Part shown: in pieces, positions 51,430 to 60,227 of the stretch | How the letters are laid out: each line of letters starts with the position of its first letter | Position numbering within the stretch: the first letter of the stretch is position 1 | DNA from: Bdellovibrio sp. | GTDB lineage: Bacteria; Myxococcota; SpSt-1050 | Assembly: GCA_020725805.1 (NCBI GenBank) | Contig: DYEF01000046.1 | Location: 39,421 to 103,420 of the forward strand | DNA length: 64,000 nt | Reading direction: 5' to 3' | The notes under the pieces: generated by a model | What the model was told of the DNA's origin: nothing | Databases searched by the model: none | Seen by the model: the letters and a program-made list of their open reading frames with translations, nothing else | Program-made: the position numbers and the translations under genes

Positions 51430-53883
51430 ATGGGTAATAAGACCGGAATTATCGTTCTTTTTGTTGTTTTTATGGTTGTATCATTACCTCTTCAGGCAAA
51501 TACAATAAATCTTCCGAAAACGGGTGCGAGGTATTGTCATACTACATACGGGGAGATGATACCCTGTGATGGAACGGGTCAGGACGGAGATATTCAGGCA
51601 GGCCTCGAATGGGTAAAACCAAGGTTTACAGACAACAAGAACGGAACTATTACAGATAACCTTACCGGACTGGTATGGTTAAAGGATATAAAATGTGGAA
51701 AGCTTGATGTAAAAATTATAGAAGCTTTCCAGAAAATAGGTGAATTAAATACTACGGGTAGTATTAATGGAGTTGATTGCGGGGATACCAGCAATAACGG
51801 TTCTCATCAGACAGACTGGCGCCTCCCTACTATTAATGAGCTTGAAAGCATTTTAAATACACAGTATGGAGATTATATGTGTGGTTCCGCAATATGTGAA
51901 ACTCCTCAGGACTGGCTCAGGTATAATGGGTTTTTGAATTATGAACAAAGTGTTTATTATTGGTCATCTACGAAAAGTAAGTTTAGTTTACCACAATACT
52001 GGGTAGTGTTGTTTGGATATGTTATGGAGTATTATTCATCTTTACTTGCTTATATAATCCCTGTACGTGGAGGAACAAACGGCACACCAGACCCTAAATA
52101 CCCGGCAAACGTTCCAAAGGTCGGACCGGATTCGGAACAGCCGGAAGGTTTTGGGGTAAGCTGGCCGGAGCCGAGATTTACAGATAATAATAACGGAACG
52201 GTTACAGATAATCTGACCGGGCTTATTTGGCTTAAAAATGCAGATTGTAATGAATCTATTTTACTATGGGAAGAAGCGTTTAAAAAAATTAATGAGCTGA
52301 ATACCAGCGGTACAATTAACGGGAAAAACTGCGGAGATACAAGTAATAACGGCTCACATCAGAAAGACTGGAGGATGCCAAACCGTAAAGAATTAAGGAG
52401 TCTTATTGATTTTACCAGATATGAACCTGCTCTGCCCAATAATCATCCTTTCGTAAATGTCAGAATAAATAATAGTTACTGGACATCTTCACAATCTGCA
52501 TCAAACAAATTCAAAGATGTGTGGAATGTTGCATTTTCAAATGGTTCAACAAGCAGGTTTACAAAAGATACGAGGCTTTACCTGTGGCCAGTGAGAGGAG
52601 GACAGATAAGCCCCAAATATGAACTTAAAGTTGTTTTGGCGGGAGAAAACAGAATAGGTCAGATCGACAGTAAACCTGCTGGAATAAAATGCGGAGGAGA
52701 TTGTACTGAAAGATTCGCATCGGGCACCGAGGTTATCCTTACGGCATTTCCATTGAGCACTTATGACTTCAAGGAATGGAAAGGAGATTGCAGTCATTGC
52801 GGGACTAATGAAACATGTATTATATCTATGGATACAAACAAAGAGTGCGAGCCGGTGTTTGACATACCAACATACAAGCTTACAGTGTATACTGCCGGAA
52901 CCGGAAGCGGAAAGGTATCTGCTTCGGGTTGTTCTATCGTCTGGTCAAACGGTCAGGGGATATGTGAGGTGTCTTATGCAACAACTCTGAGAATTACCGG
53001 TCAGCCCGACCCCGGTTCAAGGTTCGAAAAGTGGTCAGATGGTACTGGTTCAGCGTCTGTCTGTAAAGGAATCGGTTTTTGTGAGTTTGTCATTAATGAA
53101 GACTCTACGGTCACGGCAAATTTCATTCTCGAAAAGTACGATATTACAGTAAACAGTTCAGGGAACGGGAGCGGTAGTGTGAGTTCAGCCCCGTCAGGGA
53201 TAGATTACAAATATCCTGCAGAGAATACAGGTAGTATGCAGGTTGATTACGGGACTAAGGTAATACTGAGTGCCACAGCGGATTCCGGTTCGAGAGCTGT
53301 GTGGACAGATTGCAGCGGTGTTATGGCAGGGAACGGGACAGAGAATGCGAGCTGTACATACGAGAAGGTAGACGGGACGAAGAAGACAGAGGTGGTGTTT
53401 ACAAATAATGAATATGTGCTTGAAGTGATAAAGACAGGGAGCGGGAGCGGGAATGTAAAATCGGAGCCGTCAGGGATAGATTGCGGTGAGGACTGTACGG
53501 ATGTTTTTGGTACGGATGTTGATGTGAAGCTCAATGCTGTGGCAGAGAATAACTCTGTTTTTGACGGCTGGGGAGAGGATTGCAGCGATTGCGGGAATAG
53601 TACGGAGTGTATAGTAAAGATGACAACGGACAAGAGGTGTGAGGCGGCATTTATCAAAAGCGAACCAGAGCCGGATGCCGGCAGCGATATAACTGAGATA
53701 ACAGATACAACAGATGTAACGGTGATTCAGGATGTTAAGGATGCAGGTGAGGTTGCTGATATATCAGATGTTCGTTACGATACCGGATTAGATGTCGCAA
53801 CAGATACTTTTACTGAAGATGTCAGGACAGTGGTAAAGGATAAGGACGAGGATAAGGGATGTTCCTGCAGTCTGATTGAGTGA
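51430..53883 (+). CDS. Large exported DUF1566/Lcl_C and InlB-repeat-like surface protein
   Basis: 817 residues, AGGAG before ATG, signal peptide to about residue 24 (PLQANT). Two DUF1566-type domains at about 30-215 and 230-400, each with 'RFTDN.NGT.TDNLTGL.WLK' and 'CGDTSNNGSHQ.DWR.P' and ending in 'VRGG'. Four beta repeats at about 405-745, each opening with a 'GSG.V.S.P.GI.C' type strand and a 'F.GW..DC' hairpin with paired Cys (divergent InlB B-repeat or big-domain type). The tail is Asp/Thr-rich (745-800) and ends CSCSLIE. DUF1566 domains are common in deltaproteobacterial surface proteins. Function unknown; adhesion or a sorted surface structure is possible. Confidence 0.8.
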   Translation: MGNKTGIIVLFVVFMVVSLPLQANTINLPKTGARYCHTTYGEMIPCDGTGQDGDIQAGLEWVKPRFTDNKNGTITDNLTGLVWLKDIKCGKLDVKIIEAFQKIGELNTTGSINGVDCGDTSNNGSHQTDWRLPTINELESILNTQYGDYMCGSAICETPQDWLRYNGFLNYEQSVYYWSSTKSKFSLPQYWVVLFGYVMEYYSSLLAYIIPVRGGTNGTPDPKYPANVPKVGPDSEQPEGFGVSWPEPRFTDNNNGTVTDNLTGLIWLKNADCNESILLWEEAFKKINELNTSGTINGKNCGDTSNNGSHQKDWRMPNRKELRSLIDFTRYEPALPNNHPFVNVRINNSYWTSSQSASNKFKDVWNVAFSNGSTSRFTKDTRLYLWPVRGGQISPKYELKVVLAGENRIGQIDSKPAGIKCGGDCTERFASGTEVILTAFPLSTYDFKEWKGDCSHCGTNETCIISMDTNKECEPVFDIPTYKLTVYTAGTGSGKVSASGCSIVWSNGQGICEVSYATTLRITGQPDPGSRFEKWSDGTGSASVCKGIGFCEFVINEDSTVTANFILEKYDITVNSSGNGSGSVSSAPSGIDYKYPAENTGSMQVDYGTKVILSATADSGSRAVWTDCSGVMAGNGTENASCTYEKVDGTKKTEVVFTNNEYVLEVIKTGSGSGNVKSEPSGIDCGEDCTDVFGTDVDVKLNAVAENNSVFDGWGEDCSDCGNSTECIVKMTTDKRCEAAFIKSEPEPDAGSDITEITDTTDVTVIQDVKDAGEVADISDVRYDTGLDVATDTFTEDVRTVVKDKDEDKGCSCSLIE

Positions 53884-54077
53884 CAGGTATCTTTTTTGCG
53901 GAGCTGGGGACAGGAATTTTATCATTTAACATACCCGTATACCGGACAAGGTAATCTGCTTTTTCTCCGGATACTCCTGACATATTGTTGTCTGCCTTAT
54001 TTATGTTTTACTTTTGTGTATTTTATGCTATACATATCTGCACTTTTACCATTATACCTTCGCACGGAGGCAGACGA

Positions 54078-56300
54078 ATGAAAGGATTCAGATTTCTTTA
54101 TATTGCATCGGTATTGTTAGTTTTATCTTTAGTACTCTCCTGTTCGGGGTCCAAGAGGAGCGTGGAGGGTCTGCCGGCAGGTTCAGCCTGCAAGAGCAGT
54201 TCGGACTGCGCGGATAAACTTGTATGTATATATACGACGGCAGAGGGAGACCAGGCGGTCAATTTGTTTCCGGGAGGTTATTGTTCGAGATACTGTCTCA
54301 GTGACAAAGACTGTCCTGAAGGAAGTAAGTGCATCGGAAGTATATGTATTGCAGACTGCTCCAACTGTTCTTCCCGGTCGAATGAGGGTTATGTGTGCTA
54401 CGACGATAAATATTGTCTTCCGGATATGAAGGTCGGGGAGTCCTGTGCGAATGATTCCGAATGTCCTACAAAAAAGTGTGTAACATACGGAGATAAATTT
54501 AAGAACGGATACTGCTCGATGGGGTGTGAGGAAGGCTCCGAATGTCCTCTCTCATCAGGCGGGCTCTGTGTAAACTTTGAGGGAAAGGAAGACAGTACCG
54601 GTGCCTGTGCGAAACGATGCACCTATGATTCGGATTGCAGGACGTCGGATAAATATGCCTGCAAACTTGTATATGCCGACTCTGCAGAATCCGGTGGAAT
54701 ATATACTACGGTCTGTTCCGGCACAGACAATCTGGGGGCGACCTGTAAGGATGACAATGAATGTTCGCAGGGACTGAAATGCATAAGCAAATCCGATATT
54801 GTAAAGAACAGGACAGTAAAGGGAGGAGATTTTTCGGAGTCTGTATGTTCGAAGGAATGTACGACCGACAAAGATTGTCCTCACATCTCCGACTGCAAAC
54901 CGGATGACCAGACCTGTCTTAAGACCGCAAGATGTATCGACGGATATTGTCTCAGGGGCTGTGACAATGACAGTCATTGTGCCAAACCGAAGTATGCCTG
55001 CCGCGGATATGAATACGAGAAGGATAAATTTAAATATTTCTGCAATTCAGTTGCAAGCGTGGGAGCTGCCTGTACAAAGGACGAGGAGTGTACGTCCGGA
55101 CTTACCTGTCTGACAGGTTTTTCGGAGTATTCGGGAGGTTTCTGTACGAAGAACTGTGCAAAGAACGAGGACTGCCCTGCTGAAGTAGGTGTCGAGAGGA
55201 TATGTATAGAGGGTAGATGCCAGAGGTCGTGCACAACCGATGCCGACTGTGGCAGGACAGGTTATCTCTGTGTAGAGAAGGAAGGGAAGAATATCTGCAG
55301 GTCAAAGAAAAATTACGGGGCTGCCTGTCAGACTGATGCAGATTGTTCGGAAGGACTCACCTGTTACAAGGGATATGCCTTCCCCGACGGTTACTGTACG
55401 AAGAAAGGCGAGACGAGCGACCAGTGTGAAGACGGAGGGGTTCCGGGAAATATGGACCTCTGTATGAGACAGTGCTCCAAGGATTCGGACTGCAAGAGAG
55501 ACGGATATTTCTGCTTTGACAGTGGCTCCGAGAAATACTGCTCAACCGGCTTCAATGTGGGATTCCCCTGCTCCGAACACGAAGAGGAGAATATCGTCGA
55601 CTGCGGTGAAGGACTTAGGTGTGCAAAAGATAAGGAGTTTGAGTTCGGATACTGCACGCTCGACTGTGAAAAGGCGGATGACCTCTGTCCAACCGGTTCA
55701 AAGTGTATAACCACGAAGAAGATGTGTATGAGAGAGTGCGCACGGGATGACCAGTGTCTGATAAGTGACTATACCTGCAGAAAGGAAGACAATCTCTATG
55801 TATGTGTCGGCGGCAAGAATGTCGGCGCATCCTGTTCTGCCGACAGCGATTGTTCAACGGATATTATCTGTGACACAAAACAGAACAATGGTTACTGCAC
55901 GGTATCCTGTAAAGATACTGATTGTCCTGATGATTCCGTATGTGTCGGGGATGTCTGCAAGAGGACCTGCAAACTTGACAGGGATTGCGGCAGGAAGCAG
56001 TATTTCTGCCTCACCTCCAAGGGAATCTCCTACTGTGTCGGCACAAAGAATTTCGGCGCCGAGTGTGAAGATGATGAAGACTGTGTAAGCCCTCTGAAAT
56101 GTTATAAACCTGTTGCGGACAAGACCGGTTTCTGCTCGAATGACGGGACTCAGCTCTGCCAGAGTGATACTGACTGCGGTGAGTCATACGCCATCTGCAA
56201 CAAGGACGGAGATAAGCATTGTTACAGAAAATGCAGCTCTGATTCCGACTGCGGCAGAGAGGATATGAAGTGCAAAGACCAGATGTGTGTCTATAAATAA
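54078..56300 (+). CDS. Large Cys-rich lipoprotein with repeated disulfide modules
   Basis: 740 residues from the ATG behind GGAGG; the upstream open stretch of 31 codons is AT-rich and unlike a signal peptide. Signal sequence ends VLSLVLSC, lipobox Cys22. The mature protein consists of about nine or more Cys-rich modules of 60-90 residues with the pattern 'G..C..D.DC..GL.C......GYC...C..D.DCP...C....C...C..D..C...Y.C', similar to Dickkopf-N/EGF-like bacterial modules. Rich in Lys, Asp and Gly, low in aromatic residues. Related in style to the lipoproteins at 35765 and 63272. Surface or periplasmic; role unknown. Followed 18 bases later by a zinc-ribbon membrane gene. Confidence 0.82.
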   Translation: MKGFRFLYIASVLLVLSLVLSCSGSKRSVEGLPAGSACKSSSDCADKLVCIYTTAEGDQAVNLFPGGYCSRYCLSDKDCPEGSKCIGSICIADCSNCSSRSNEGYVCYDDKYCLPDMKVGESCANDSECPTKKCVTYGDKFKNGYCSMGCEEGSECPLSSGGLCVNFEGKEDSTGACAKRCTYDSDCRTSDKYACKLVYADSAESGGIYTTVCSGTDNLGATCKDDNECSQGLKCISKSDIVKNRTVKGGDFSESVCSKECTTDKDCPHISDCKPDDQTCLKTARCIDGYCLRGCDNDSHCAKPKYACRGYEYEKDKFKYFCNSVASVGAACTKDEECTSGLTCLTGFSEYSGGFCTKNCAKNEDCPAEVGVERICIEGRCQRSCTTDADCGRTGYLCVEKEGKNICRSKKNYGAACQTDADCSEGLTCYKGYAFPDGYCTKKGETSDQCEDGGVPGNMDLCMRQCSKDSDCKRDGYFCFDSGSEKYCSTGFNVGFPCSEHEEENIVDCGEGLRCAKDKEFEFGYCTLDCEKADDLCPTGSKCITTKKMCMRECARDDQCLISDYTCRKEDNLYVCVGGKNVGASCSADSDCSTDIICDTKQNNGYCTVSCKDTDCPDDSVCVGDVCKRTCKLDRDCGRKQYFCLTSKGISYCVGTKNFGAECEDDEDCVSPLKCYKPVADKTGFCSNDGTQLCQSDTDCGESYAICNKDGDKHCYRKCSSDSDCGREDMKCKDQMCVYK

Positions 56301-56318
56301 AAGGGAAAATGCGGCATT

Positions 56319-56633
56319 ATGAGGTGTCCGTCCTGCGGTAATACCGAAAAAGTTCACAGGTCTCACAGCATCTATTTCTGGGAGAGATTTGTAAAACTTT
56401 TCAGCTCGTACAGATTATACAGATGTCATAACTGTGGCTGGCGGGGATGGCTTCATCAGCAGACCGGCAATCAGTTGAAGAAAATATCGTTAAGACAGAT
56501 TCTGCTCTTTTTTATCCTCGGTTTTCTGCTGGGGGTCCTGATTACACTCTGGCAGCAGAACCGCACTAAACCCGAATGCCCGCAGATTCCGATAAACTGT
56601 GAGAGCAATTCCAGAAAAGATTTCAAGTGGTAG
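56319..56633 (+). CDS. Small zinc-ribbon membrane protein
   Basis: 104 residues. MRCPSCGNTEKVHRS and YRCHNCGWRGWLH form a four-Cys zinc ribbon (CXXC...CXXC). A membrane segment at about 60-80 (ILLFFILGFLLGVLITLW) and a short polar tail with two Cys follow. Probably an inner-membrane protein with its zinc ribbon in the cytoplasm. Its last 11 bases overlap the end of the convergent copper ATPase gene. Function unknown. Confidence 0.68.
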   Translation: MRCPSCGNTEKVHRSHSIYFWERFVKLFSSYRLYRCHNCGWRGWLHQQTGNQLKKISLRQILLFFILGFLLGVLITLWQQNRTKPECPQIPINCESNSRKDFKW

Positions 56634-58818
56634 TTTTCTCTTTCAGAACAGAAGGCCTGTAAAAATTTATACTAAGAGATATAAGGGTTACTGACAGAGA
56701 TGAAAATATCATAGCGAGGGCAGACAGCTCAGGCCTGAAAACAACTCCAAACAACAGACGGGACAGGCCCATTGCAAATGGAATAAGTGTTATGTTGTAT
56801 ATGGTTGCCCAGAAGAGATTGAGTTTTATTCTCAGCATAACCTTTTTCGCAATCTCAATGAACACGCAGATTAGTCTGATATCGTCCTTTATTATTATTA
56901 CATCTCCTGATTCAACTGCGATATCTGTTCCTCTGCCTATTGCCACACCGATATCTGCCGCGAGCAGTGCCGGTGCATCGTTTGTGCCGTCTCCTGCAAA
57001 AAGGACAGAGTCACCTGCATTTTTCATCTCGAAAATCTTCTCTGCCTTTGACCGGGGAGTCATCTGATAGTAATACATATCGGCACCGGTTTTTTGTGCT
57101 ACACCCTTTACAGACTCTTTTCTGTCTCCCGACAGTATTACGAGATTATATCCGTTTTTTCTGAGCCATTCTGACAATTCGTATGCATTTGAGTCGGGAG
57201 TATCCTCCAGTATTATATATCCCAGAAATTTATTCTCTCTGGCAATACAGACTGAGGTCAGATTATCTTCCGGAAAATCCGGTGATTCGATACCGTTTTC
57301 CCTGAGAAAATCAGGGCTTCCGAAGAAATACATTTCTTTGCCGATGATGCCTTTAAGTCCCTTTCCGTGAATTACTCTTAAGCCGGAAATATCATAAAAC
57401 TCCTTTTTCTGTGCAGAAAAAGTCTTTGTTATTCCTTCCGACAGAGGGTGTTTCGAGAGTCTTGCAAATGAATGGGCTATCCGGATAAATTCTTCCGGCC
57501 CGATACTTTCATTGTGGTAGATAGTCTTAACGGACAAGTCTCCCCGTGTAAGTGTTCCTGTCTTGTCCATGGCTATAGTTCTGATCTTTCCAATCTTTTC
57601 GAAGACAGCAGGGTCCTTTATCAGTAAGCCCAGCTTTGAGGATTTCAGAATTCCGGAAGATACGGCCGCGGGAGTGGCCAGCCCGAGGGCACAGGGACAG
57701 GATATTACTATAGTGGATATGAAAACAGACAGGGCAGATGCGAGATTTTTGTCCAGATAAAAGTACCAGAAAAGCGATGCTCCGGTTGAAAGCAGTATGA
57801 CCACCGGAAGAAAATATCTGATTACAGCATCAGCGAATCTTTCGATATTTGTCCTTCTGGCAGATGCCTCAAGGGCAATCTTTATGATTTTCGATATGAC
57901 TGTTTCTTCACCGGATGCCGTGGCTTTTATTCTGATTACTCCGTCGGTATTGATTGTCCCGCCTATTACTCTGTCGCCTTCCTGTGCGAAGACCGGTATT
58001 CTCTCGCCGGTTATGAGAGAAGTGTCTATGTGGGCACTACCCCCGAGAATTACTCCGTCAGATGGAATCTGCTCTGACGCCCTGACAAGTAATATATCTC
58101 CGTCTTTGAGTTCAGACGAGTCGATCTCGGTTATCTCTTCCTTTCCGTCTTTCTGCAGTATCTTATTGGCTTTTCGTGGTTTTAAAAGAAGCAGTTTTTC
58201 AATGGATAGATTTGCCTTTGACCTTGAAACCCTCTCCAGAAATCTGCCCAGAAGCAGAAAAGAGCCAAGCATAACAGGTGTATCCGGCATGATGAATTCT
58301 TCAGACAGAAATCCGAGATATCCGCCTGTGGTCGACAAGGATGCAGTAATAATTCCGAGCGCATACATAACATCCATAGAGAGATTAAAATTCTTAATAT
58401 TATTTAACGCAGAGACGAATATCGGAAATGAAATAAAAACCATAACAGGGAGAGAGGCCAATCCGAGCAGATATCCGTATGTGGTAAAATATATACCTGT
58501 TCCTCCTGTATGAACAATCAGCATCACTGTTATGCTGAAGATAAAACCCAGAGCAAAGCGGATAATATCTGTTCTGTTTTCTGTGTTTTCAGGAATATAA
58601 TCAAGAGATGCCTTGTACCCAAGTCGATTGACCTTTTCTATAATCTCATTTTCATTAAGGTCCGGCTCTTTTTCGATTATTGCCTCTCTCAGATTGTAGT
58701 TAACCCTTACGCTTTTTATCCCTTTTGTGTTTTTCAGGGCAAGCTCAATGGATCTGGCGCACATAATACAGTGCATTCCCTGAATACTGAGACGAATTAT
58801 GCTACTACCCGCCGGCAT
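56623..58818 (-). CDS. copA: Copper-type P1B ATPase
   Basis: 731 residues from the second in-frame ATG, which has GGAGG upstream; an ATG 12 codons earlier is possible. N-terminal heavy-metal domain with GMHCIMC (Cys17, Cys20), six to eight membrane segments, ISCPCALG with the CPC metal site, DKTGTLTRGD phosphorylation site, SKHPLSEG (HP motif), then GDGTNDAPAL. This is the copper/silver exporting subgroup with one metal-binding domain. Length fits. Stands alone on the minus strand, divergent from a coiled-coil gene. Exports Cu(I) from the cytoplasm; a copper-responsive regulator is not in view. Confidence 0.9.
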   Translation of the reverse strand: MPAGSSIIRLSIQGMHCIMCARSIELALKNTKGIKSVRVNYNLREAIIEKEPDLNENEIIEKVNRLGYKASLDYIPENTENRTDIIRFALGFIFSITVMLIVHTGGTGIYFTTYGYLLGLASLPVMVFISFPIFVSALNNIKNFNLSMDVMYALGIITASLSTTGGYLGFLSEEFIMPDTPVMLGSFLLLGRFLERVSRSKANLSIEKLLLLKPRKANKILQKDGKEEITEIDSSELKDGDILLVRASEQIPSDGVILGGSAHIDTSLITGERIPVFAQEGDRVIGGTINTDGVIRIKATASGEETVISKIIKIALEASARRTNIERFADAVIRYFLPVVILLSTGASLFWYFYLDKNLASALSVFISTIVISCPCALGLATPAAVSSGILKSSKLGLLIKDPAVFEKIGKIRTIAMDKTGTLTRGDLSVKTIYHNESIGPEEFIRIAHSFARLSKHPLSEGITKTFSAQKKEFYDISGLRVIHGKGLKGIIGKEMYFFGSPDFLRENGIESPDFPEDNLTSVCIARENKFLGYIILEDTPDSNAYELSEWLRKNGYNLVILSGDRKESVKGVAQKTGADMYYYQMTPRSKAEKIFEMKNAGDSVLFAGDGTNDAPALLAADIGVAIGRGTDIAVESGDVIIIKDDIRLICVFIEIAKKVMLRIKLNLFWATIYNITLIPFAMGLSRLLFGVVFRPELSALAMIFSSLSVTLISLSINFYRPSVLKEKTTT

Positions 58819-58884
58819 TGCTGTCAGACCTCCGCATAACACTAATATATACATCTTTTATGGTTTTAGCCATATCCCGGCAGG

Positions 58885-58896
58885 ATGATTAATCAT
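58885..58896. promoter_or_regulatory. Palindrome in the divergent copA promoter region
   Basis: ATGATTAATCAT is a perfect 12-bp palindrome. It overlaps by two bases a TATAAT (minus strand, 58895-58900) that could be the -10 of the copper ATPase gene, so it may be an operator. It does not match the CopY consensus I know. Weak evidence. Confidence 0.3.
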
Positions 58897-58911
58897 TATA
58901 CATAATTTCCC

Positions 58912-58939
58912 TTTACTTTTCTTAAATCATTGTTATAAA
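58912..58939 (+). promoter_or_regulatory. Possible promoter of the coiled-coil gene
   Basis: TTTACT, 16 bases and TATAAA, about 20 bases before the ATG at 58959. Confidence 0.35.
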
Positions 58940-58958
58940 AACACCCCAATAGGATGAA

Positions 58959-59510
58959 ATGAAAAAGGTAACATTGATACAGATCAACACTGCAATAAAA
59001 AGGGCGAGGGAATTATATCTCCAAACAAAGAACACTCTTCTTAAAAAGAAGATACAGAATCTTTTATCGTTAAGAAGAAGGTATTCAAGTCTGCTTCGCA
59101 ATTATTATAAAATATGCAAGACAAAGAGAGAGAGAGTAATTAAGGCGGCAGATTTCATTTCTGAAATGTTACTGAAGATAGAGGTCGGAATGCTGAGGAG
59201 CGGGGCAGTCTTTATTAATTGTATGGGTAATGTTCCGGTGTCCGAAGAAAAGTTTGTTATTTATTTTCAGAATGTCATTGAGAAGTTTGAGCAGAAGCAA
59301 GTTGCATCTGTTGCTTGTTATATAGAGCAGCTGAAAACCTACTATAATCAGTTTATGCAGGAAATCGACCGGGAGAAGAGTGATTTTGATAATCTTTGTA
59401 AGGAGTGTGCCAGGCTGTCGAAGGAGATCGAGGATAATATAGCGGCTATTGAACAGTTTCTGAATCCGGAAAAGTTTACCGTTGTGAATGTAAGAGACAG
59501 ATTCGACTGA
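58959..59510 (+). CDS. Basic coiled-coil protein of unknown function
   Basis: 183 residues. Lys/Arg-rich N-terminal third (KKVTLIQINTAIKRARELYL; KKKIQNLLSLRRRYSSLLR), then a long helical region that reads as coiled coil to about residue 165. Only three Cys. No signal or membrane segment. The stop is 2 bases from the convergent ktrA stop. No family recognised; the strong basic helix could bind nucleic acid, but nothing shows it. Confidence 0.6.
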   Translation: MKKVTLIQINTAIKRARELYLQTKNTLLKKKIQNLLSLRRRYSSLLRNYYKICKTKRERVIKAADFISEMLLKIEVGMLRSGAVFINCMGNVPVSEEKFVIYFQNVIEKFEQKQVASVACYIEQLKTYYNQFMQEIDREKSDFDNLCKECARLSKEIEDNIAAIEQFLNPEKFTVVNVRDRFD

Positions 59511-59511
59511 T

Positions 59512-60213
59512 TCAGTCCTTTACCTGTGTGAGGTCGATACCGGTAAGTTTTGTCAGATTTTCCTCTCTGCCGACTATGAGCAGGATGTCTCCCTTTTCGA
59601 AGATATAGGAAGCATCGGGGACAAGTTCGAAGGTCGAATCGGATTTTTCGGCACCTATATCCTGCGGGATATTCCTCCTGATTCCTACCACGTTTACCCC
59701 GTAATCCGCCCTGAACCTGCAATTGGCTAGGGATTTTCCTATGAATCTGTCCGAGACCTCCCATTGCAGTATTGAATATCCCTCTGCAAGGGCAATGTAG
59801 TCCTTTACGGTCGGTGCAAAGAGAGTTCTGGCGAGTCTCTTGGCAACCTCTTTCTCAACCTCTATTACCTGAGTGGCACCTACGATCGAAAGAATTCTTG
59901 CCTCCCTGTCGTTCTTTGCCCTGACTATGATGGTCTTGATTCCGAGTTCTTTGAGGACTGCGACAGTCAGTACGCAGGATTCGAAGTTTTCACCGATTGT
60001 TACTATTGCTATATCGACGGTCTCTGCGCCAATCTCCCTTAATGCCGAGATATCTGTAGAATCGAGCTGTGCCGCATAACTGACGATGTCCTTTACCTCA
60101 TTTACGAGACCGAGATTCTGGTCGACAGCGATTATCTCTGTTTCGGTCTTTGAGAGAGAGTCAATCAGTTCCCTTCCGAATTTTCCGAGTCCGATTACAA
60201 GAATCTTTCTCAT
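59512..60213 (-). CDS. ktrA: Potassium uptake regulatory subunit, TrkA/KtrA type
   Basis: 233 residues from the ATG behind GAGGAGG, rather than from the ATG six codons earlier. RCK-N domain: ILVIGLGKFGRELI (GXGXXG) and IIAVDQNL with an acidic strand end for NAD or ATP. RCK-C domain at about 145-225. A single RCK unit, so it acts as an octameric ring as KtrA does, unlike the doubled TrkA of Escherichia coli. Gates the transporter encoded 14 bases upstream. Confidence 0.92.
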   Translation of the reverse strand: MRKILVIGLGKFGRELIDSLSKTETEIIAVDQNLGLVNEVKDIVSYAAQLDSTDISALREIGAETVDIAIVTIGENFESCVLTVAVLKELGIKTIIVRAKNDREARILSIVGATQVIEVEKEVAKRLARTLFAPTVKDYIALAEGYSILQWEVSDRFIGKSLANCRFRADYGVNVVGIRRNIPQDIGAEKSDSTFELVPDASYIFEKGDILLIVGREENLTKLTGIDLTQVKD

Positions 60214-60227
60214 AACATCCTCCTCGC

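Noticed and set aside
53896-54081. An in-frame continuation after the stop of the 817-residue protein as a lost membrane anchor
   Set aside because: The stretch is AT-rich and hydrophobic in a random-looking way, with no Gly/Leu core plus Arg tail, so a simple stop mutation is not supported.
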